From Candidatus Propionivibrio aalborgensis (GTDB lineage Bacteria > Pseudomonadota > Gammaproteobacteria > Burkholderiales > Rhodocyclaceae): 38,353 nt of DNA. The notes under the pieces were generated by a model. It was not told where the DNA came from, searched no databases, and saw nothing but the letters and a program-made list of their open reading frames with translations. The stretch covers positions 1 through 38,353 of the forward strand of contig NZ_FLQY01000101.1 in NCBI RefSeq assembly GCF_900089945.1, given 5' to 3'. The position numbers were made by a program, and so were the translations under genes. Of the stretch, positions 34,530 through 38,353 are shown one piece after another. Position 1 is the stretch's first letter. Each line of letters begins with the position of its first letter.

Positions 34530-34988
34530 TTACTTGCGCGTATCCGGCAAGCCGGCCTTCCTGGCCAGCGCGTGTGCTCTCGCCTCGAAGGCGGATACCA
34601 TGCTGGTTGCCATCGGCATGATAAGAACCTTGATGATCGGTTTGAGGAGCAGTAAGCGGGTCTCGCAGTCAAGCTCGAAGTCGACCTGGCAGTGGTCATT
34701 GTCCAGAGCTGAGAAATTCCATCGAATGTGAAAACGTGAGAAGGAGCGATCCTCGGAAATGACGGTGATGGCGCGTGGCCGATCGAGCTTCGTCCGTGTC
34801 CTGAAGCGATGCGTCAGTAGGCCAAGCGCCAGGCTCTGCTCGGTCTCGTAGGTGTCCTCATGACGGCTGATGATCCTCGCTGCGCTCACCAGCGGCAGGA
34901 ACTCCGGATAGCGCTCGACATCTGCAACGATATCGTACAAGTATTCGGGTGATCGAGCTATGGCGCGGGTTTCGCGATGGGTTGCCAT
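34530..34988 (-). CDS. RatA/COQ10-family START-domain protein
   Basis: A 152-residue protein of the polyketide-cyclase/START fold, in the RatA/COQ10 group. Landmarks are RSPEYLYDIVADVERYPEFLPLV near the start and VDFELDCETRLLLLKPII later. COQ10-like members bind ubiquinone and help its use in respiration; E. coli RatA was described as a ribosome-association toxin, but the COQ10-like role is conserved more widely. It is not next to ratB or smpB here. GGAAGG lies about 9 bp before the ATG. It converges with the GlrR-like gene. The C-terminal helix (SAFEARAHALARKAG) is usual. Confidence 0.85.
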   Translation of the reverse strand: MATHRETRAIARSPEYLYDIVADVERYPEFLPLVSAARIISRHEDTYETEQSLALGLLTHRFRTRTKLDRPRAITVISEDRSFSRFHIRWNFSALDNDHCQVDFELDCETRLLLLKPIIKVLIMPMATSMVSAFEARAHALARKAGLPDTRK

Positions 34989-35444
34989 TTAGATTGCCTT
35001 CCTGTTGTCTGCCCATTGTTGTTCTGATGGCCCGAGTTCTCGCGGAGAATTGTCATCGCATTTCGCGTGTTCGTCGGTTCATGATCGCAACCCTGATTCT
35101 ACCCTGTGAACGTGGTTTGACACTTCGCCGCTGCTCCGAATGGTCTGAAACCGAGGGCTCTTGCAGGACTGCCCCGAGTATCCCGGTGATCCGCACTACT
35201 GGTTGATTCCAAAGGGCGTCACATGATTATTTCGTGCTCGCCTTGAGATTCCGATTCGTCATCTTGTAAAATGTGCGCCGGGCGAACCTTTGACTCTTGT
35301 TTATCCCGCAACAATCCGGCCTTGAGTCCAGTGTTTTCAGACTTTCGATACATCGACGCCCAGACGTTCTCACAACCAATATCTCACCGCAGCTACGTTT
35401 CGCACTCACGGTGGTGAAACTGACTGCCAGCAATACAGGTACCT
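34989..35444. other. 456-bp intergenic region
   Basis: No gene with a ribosome site was recognised. It holds the shared upstream region of the START-domain gene (minus) and the UPF0114 gene (plus), with one good promoter at 35243-35272. The transcript from that promoter would have an untranslated leader of about 165 bases, long enough for regulation, but no known riboswitch pattern was seen. Confidence 0.45.
35243..35272 (+). promoter_or_regulatory. Possible sigma70 promoter of the UPF0114 gene
   Basis: TTGAGA (35243-35248), an 18-bp spacer and TAAAAT (35267-35272). Transcription would begin near 35279, about 165 bp before the ATG at 35445. Confidence 0.45.
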
Positions 35445-36002
35445 ATGAATCCCCACAATGAAAAAAAGCTGCACCCGCTGTCCTGGCTGATTTTCAGCTC
35501 ACGCTGGATGCAACTTCCCTTGTACCTGGGCCTGATTTTCGCCCAGGGTGTCTATGTCATCCTCTTCATCAAGGAATTGTTCCATCTGATTGCTGGTGCC
35601 ACCAACCTGAGTGAGCAACTCATCATGTTGGCCGTATTGGGTTTGATCGACGTCGTGATGATTTCCAACCTGCTCGTCATGGTCATCGTCGGGGGGTATG
35701 AGACTTTTGTGTCACGGCTGAATTTGAAAGGACATCCGGATGAACCGGAATGGCTCAGCCACGTCAACGCCTCGGTGCTGAAAGTCAAATTGGCCATGGC
35801 CATCATCGGCATCAGCTCAATTCATCTGTTGAAGACATTCATCGCCATAAGCACGCTTGGATCTGAAAATTCCAACTACACTGAGGCTGGTGCGATGTGG
35901 CAAACCATTATCCATATGGTTTTCATTCTCTCGGCGATGGGTATTGCCTATACCGATCGTTTGATGTCGAATGCCCTTGAGGATTCAAAAACAAGGCATT
36001 GA
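35445..36002 (+). CDS. UPF0114 (YqhA / TIGR00645) membrane protein
   Basis: A 185-residue inner-membrane protein with about four hydrophobic spans, of the YqhA/UPF0114 family. Conserved stretches are [14 protein letters not shown] near the start, [21 protein letters not shown] in the middle and [10 protein letters not shown]. The biochemical role of this family is not established. Length is close to the usual 165-185 residues. It converges with the YqaA-like gene, with 29 bp between the two stops and no terminator visible. The ribosome site is poor. Confidence 0.88.
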   Translation: MNPHNEKKLHPLSWLIFSSRWMQLPLYLGLIFAQGVYVILFIKELFHLIAGATNLSEQLIMLAVLGLIDVVMISNLLVMVIVGGYETFVSRLNLKGHPDEPEWLSHVNASVLKVKLAMAIIGISSIHLLKTFIAISTLGSENSNYTEAGAMWQTIIHMVFILSAMGIAYTDRLMSNALEDSKTRH

Positions 36003-36031
36003 TGTTGTGAAAATGTATCGCCTGCCAGCCA

Positions 36032-36550
36032 TCAGCGGTATTCCATAAAGCGAGCGGGATAACGGTTGGTTGCCCAGGCCAGAAAGATGTACTTGATCGT
36101 CTTGCCGATACCAACTGCAAACAGAACGCCGGGTGGCGACGGGTTGACGAGCGAATAGAGAAGTAGTGCCGGCGTCTGCGGCATGGGTGATCCGGCAATG
36201 ATCATCAAGGCAATGAGGCCATAATTTTCCAGCCACTCGCTTACATGCTGCAAGGTTTCGGAATCGAGCAAATCCGGATAGCGTTGGTTCACCATCTCCC
36301 AGCCAAGGTGATGGAATAGTTCAACCAGCACGGTGGCCCCAATACCGCTGGCCAGGCCACATAACAGGCCGATAATCAGCCAGCGCCGGGGGGCGACAAG
36401 CACGGCGGGAATCAGTACGAGTACGAACGGAAACGAAAAGGTCGTCGTGGAAATGAAAGCGATGAGGGCTACCACTAGCGGGTAATAACGGTGTTCGGCA
36501 CTCAGGTCGAGGAATCGCCGCAACCAGGCGGGAATGTGAGGGTGCTTCAT
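36032..36550 (-). CDS. YqaA/VTT-type small membrane protein
   Basis: A 172-residue protein with about four hydrophobic spans, resembling the small YqaA branch of the DedA/VTT superfamily. It ends with the pattern LENYGLIALMIIAGSPMPQ, then GIGKTIKYIFLAWATNRYP, comparable in layout to the end of E. coli YqaA. Members of the wider superfamily act in lipid flipping and envelope homeostasis; the function here is unknown. No strong ribosome site was found before the ATG at 36550. It is divergent from the double-BamE lipoprotein gene. Confidence 0.7.
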   Translation of the reverse strand: MKHPHIPAWLRRFLDLSAEHRYYPLVVALIAFISTTTFSFPFVLVLIPAVLVAPRRWLIIGLLCGLASGIGATVLVELFHHLGWEMVNQRYPDLLDSETLQHVSEWLENYGLIALMIIAGSPMPQTPALLLYSLVNPSPPGVLFAVGIGKTIKYIFLAWATNRYPARFMEYR

Positions 36551-36797
36551 GGCTGATAGAACCGTTTCCGTGATTTTGCTGTGATCGCTGCAATGCGGTC
36601 AGGTAAAGATTCGGGATCGTCTTGCGCTTCGCGCTGACAAAGGGCAATTCTACCGAACGAGTCATTAATGTATGCATCTCTATTCATACGTAGTCAAGAC
36701 ATCCTCTCCACCGAGGCTGTTGCGGTGGCATCGCGCTTAGGAGGCTTTCGATGATATTCATAAAATCTTCGGCACTTTTGGCACGTCGGCGGACGAA

Positions 36798-37283
36798 ATG
36801 ATGAACAAGATTCTTGCTGGCCTGTTTTCGGGACTGATGGCTGTGTTTCTGCCGGCTTGCGATGGCATCAACATGGCGAAACTGAAGCCCGGCATTTCGA
36901 CGGTGCAGGATGTGCGCGAAATCATGGGGCCACCGACGATGGAATGGCAGGATGCCGACGGCACCCTGACCTGGGAGTATCCGCGTACGCCCCAGGGAAT
37001 CGTCAACTACATGATCGAGTTCGGCCCGGACAAGGTGTTGCGCGAGATTCGGCAGGTGCTGACCGAGGAGAATTTCGGCAAGGTCCACGCAGGCATGAGC
37101 AGGGAGGATGTGCGCCGTTTGCTGGGCCAACCGGCGCACGAACTCTACTTCCCGCTCAAGAAGGAGCACGTCTGGGACTGGAAAACGAAAGTTGATGCGG
37201 GTATGGACTGGTATTTCAACGTGCATTTCGATGAGTCGTGGCGTGTGTTGCGGACGAGCACCAATTTCGTGGCCGGGGGCTGA
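36798..37283 (+). CDS. Lipoprotein with two BamE/SmpA-like domains
   Basis: A 161-residue lipoprotein. The signal ends in the lipobox LPAC with lipidated Cys21, followed at once by Asp, which in E. coli would hold a lipoprotein in the inner membrane. Two BamE-like halves are visible: one from LKPGISTVQDVREIMGPP to about REIRQVL, and a second from VHAGMSREDVRRLLGQP to the end, each with the G-x-S/T-x-x-D-V-R-x-x-x-G-x-P start. Single-domain BamE helps the BAM complex insert outer-membrane proteins; the doubled form and Asp+2 suggest a different role. Two ATGs (36798, 36801) are possible, with weak ribosome sites. Confidence 0.82.
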   Translation: MMNKILAGLFSGLMAVFLPACDGINMAKLKPGISTVQDVREIMGPPTMEWQDADGTLTWEYPRTPQGIVNYMIEFGPDKVLREIRQVLTEENFGKVHAGMSREDVRRLLGQPAHELYFPLKKEHVWDWKTKVDAGMDWYFNVHFDESWRVLRTSTNFVAGG

Positions 37284-37580
37284 CGTAACGCTAGGCAAGG
37301 TGGATCAAGCGAAACAAATCGTATGGTTCCATCGTGTGCTGTTGCCTGTGTGAGACGCGCTGTGGATTGACAATCAACGGCTTGGCGCGTAGATTTGCGC
37401 CCTTGCCCGACGTCGTTAGCGGGTTCGCGCCGATTTGATCTCATTAGATTGCGGGCGCGTTAGAAATGCCGCTAAAGCGTGACCGGACACGAAACGAAAA
37501 CCCGTCGAGCTTTGCGCCGACGGGTTTTTTGCATTCCGCAGCGCACTGATCTGACACCCGACATCTTTTAGGGAATCACC
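37284..37580. other. Intergenic region and leader of metH
   Basis: About 297 bp with no supported gene. The main feature is a strong terminator-like hairpin at 37497-37530, only 51 bp before the metH ATG. Upstream is GC-rich sequence without clear promoter hexamers. I looked for the SAH and SAM-II riboswitch patterns sometimes placed before metH and did not recognise either. Confidence 0.45.
37497..37530 (+). terminator. Hairpin with T-run upstream of metH
   Basis: AAAACCCGTCG (37497-37507) pairs with CGACGGGTTTT (37518-37528) around a ten-base loop, followed by more T (to 37530). It is a typical intrinsic terminator for plus-strand transcription. It either ends the lipoprotein transcript about 210 bp after its stop or acts as an attenuator inside the metH leader. 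Confidence 0.8.
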
Positions 37581-38353
37581 ATGCAGCCCGACCGCACAGC
37601 CGAACTGAAAGCCTTGCTCGAACAACGCATTCTCATCCTCGACGGCGCGATGGGCACAATGATTCAGCGCCACGGACTGAAAGAGAGCGATTATCGCGGC
37701 ACGCGCTTCGCCGAGCACGAGCACGACCTGAAGGGCAACAACGACCTGTTACTGTTGACGCGACCCGAGATCATTCGCGGTATTCACGCCGAGTATCTTG
37801 CCGCCGGTGCTGACATCGTCGAAACCAATACCTTCAATGCTACTGCGGTTTCGCAAGCCGACTACAAGCTTGAAAGCATTGTGTATGAGCTGAACTTCGC
37901 CGGCGCAAAGCTCGCCAGAGAGGTGTGCGACGAATTCACCACGGATGATCCAGCCAAGCCGCGCTTTGTCGCTGGCGTGCTCGGCCCGACTTCGCGCACG
38001 GCGTCGATCTCGCCAGACGTGAATGATCCGGGCTATCGCAACACCAGCTTTGATCAACTGGTCGACACCTACAGTGAAGCCATCCGCGGCCTTTGCGATG
38101 GCGGTGCCGACATCCTGCTGGTCGAAACGATCTTCGACACGCTCAACGCCAAGGCCGCGCTGTTCTCGATCGAGCAGCATTTCGAGAAGGCCGGTCGGCG
38201 TTGGCCGGTGATGATTTCCGGAACGATCACCGACGCCTCCGGCCGCACGCTGTCCGGCCAGACGGCCGAGGCCTTCTGGAACTCGTTGCGCCACATCCGG
38301 CCGCTTTCCTTCGGCCTCAATTGCGCGCTCGGTGCCGCCGAACTGCGCCAGTA
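37581..38353 (+). CDS. metH: Cobalamin-dependent methionine synthase MetH, 5' part
   Basis: The first 257 codons of B12-dependent methionine synthase; the gene runs off the window. The visible part is most of the homocysteine-binding barrel: [11 protein letters not shown] near the start, then [57 protein letters not shown] and GLNCALGA, whose Cys248 is the first zinc ligand (Cys247 in E. coli). The later CGG zinc cysteines, the folate, cobalamin and activation domains lie beyond the end. AGGGA is 7 bp before the ATG. In the cell it methylates homocysteine from methyltetrahydrofolate. Confidence 0.96.
   Translation, partial: MQPDRTAELKALLEQRILILDGAMGTMIQRHGLKESDYRGTRFAEHEHDLKGNNDLLLLTRPEIIRGIHAEYLAAGADIVETNTFNATAVSQADYKLESIVYELNFAGAKLAREVCDEFTTDDPAKPRFVAGVLGPTSRTASISPDVNDPGYRNTSFDQLVDTYSEAIRGLCDGGADILLVETIFDTLNAKAALFSIEQHFEKAGRRWPVMISGTITDASGRTLSGQTAEAFWNSLRHIRPLSFGLNCALGAAELRQ

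Noticed and set aside
37284-37580. SAH or SAM-type riboswitch before metH
   Set aside because: Neither conserved core was recognised; only a terminator-like hairpin is present.

Overview
The window reads as chromosomal DNA of a betaproteobacterium, most likely a member of the Rhodocyclales (Dechloromonas/Azonexus/Zoogloea-like). This is inferred from moderately high GC, the complete urt-ure cluster, the long-type leuA, a GlrK/QseG/GlrR-like sigma54 circuit and the many c-di-GMP and histidine-kinase genes; no rRNA or other marker gene is present to prove it. No tRNA, rRNA, CRISPR array or intact insertion sequence was seen.

Layout. 43-1764: PAS-GAF-PAS-GGDEF diguanylate cyclase. 2130-4111 (minus): a divergent heme-copper-oxidase-like membrane protein translationally coupled to a TlpA-type thioredoxin. 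4260-5531: urtA, the urea-binding protein, closed by a strong terminator. 5819-9664: a four-gene accessory module (isochorismatase-like hydrolase, a 4-hydroxyphenylacetate-hydroxylase/AbfD-family enzyme, a TetR regulator, a glutathione S-transferase) that separates urtA from the rest of its system. 9879-19412: urtBCDE-ureDABCEFG, one tightly packed probable operon for ATP-driven urea uptake and nickel urease assembly. 19492-20734: a Crp/Fnr regulator and a SixA-like phosphatase. 20777-25106 (minus): a LuxR-type response regulator behind a 1134-residue protein that fuses an NCS1 (cytosine/purine/allantoin-type) permease to a cysteine-rich linker, a histidine kinase and a receiver. 25437-26682: a 56-residue protein divergent from a GcvA-like LysR regulator. 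26833-29160: leuA divergent from an Lrp/AsnC regulator. 29219-34429: FeeM-like acyltransferase and bactofilin (minus), then a histidine kinase, a QseG-like lipoprotein and a GlrR-like sigma54 activator (plus). 34530-37283: a RatA/COQ10-like START protein, a UPF0114 membrane protein, a YqaA-like membrane protein and a double-BamE lipoprotein. 37581-end: the 5' part of metH.

Two regulatory connections can be read from the DNA. First, urtA and urtB, now 4.3 kb apart, each carry an almost identical 22-bp motif 61-70 bp before their start codons, so the split urea genes probably still answer to one regulator. The permease-kinase/LuxR-regulator pair beside the cluster is a candidate for that signal input (inference). 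Second, the bactofilin promoter has a good sigma54 -24/-12 element, and 75-172 bp further upstream lie two exact TGTC-N10-GACA sites. That is the enhancer consensus known for enterobacterial GlrR (QseF), and a GlrK-QseG-GlrR-like operon starts next door. This predicts a self-contained envelope-signalling circuit driving bactofilin and the acyltransferase.
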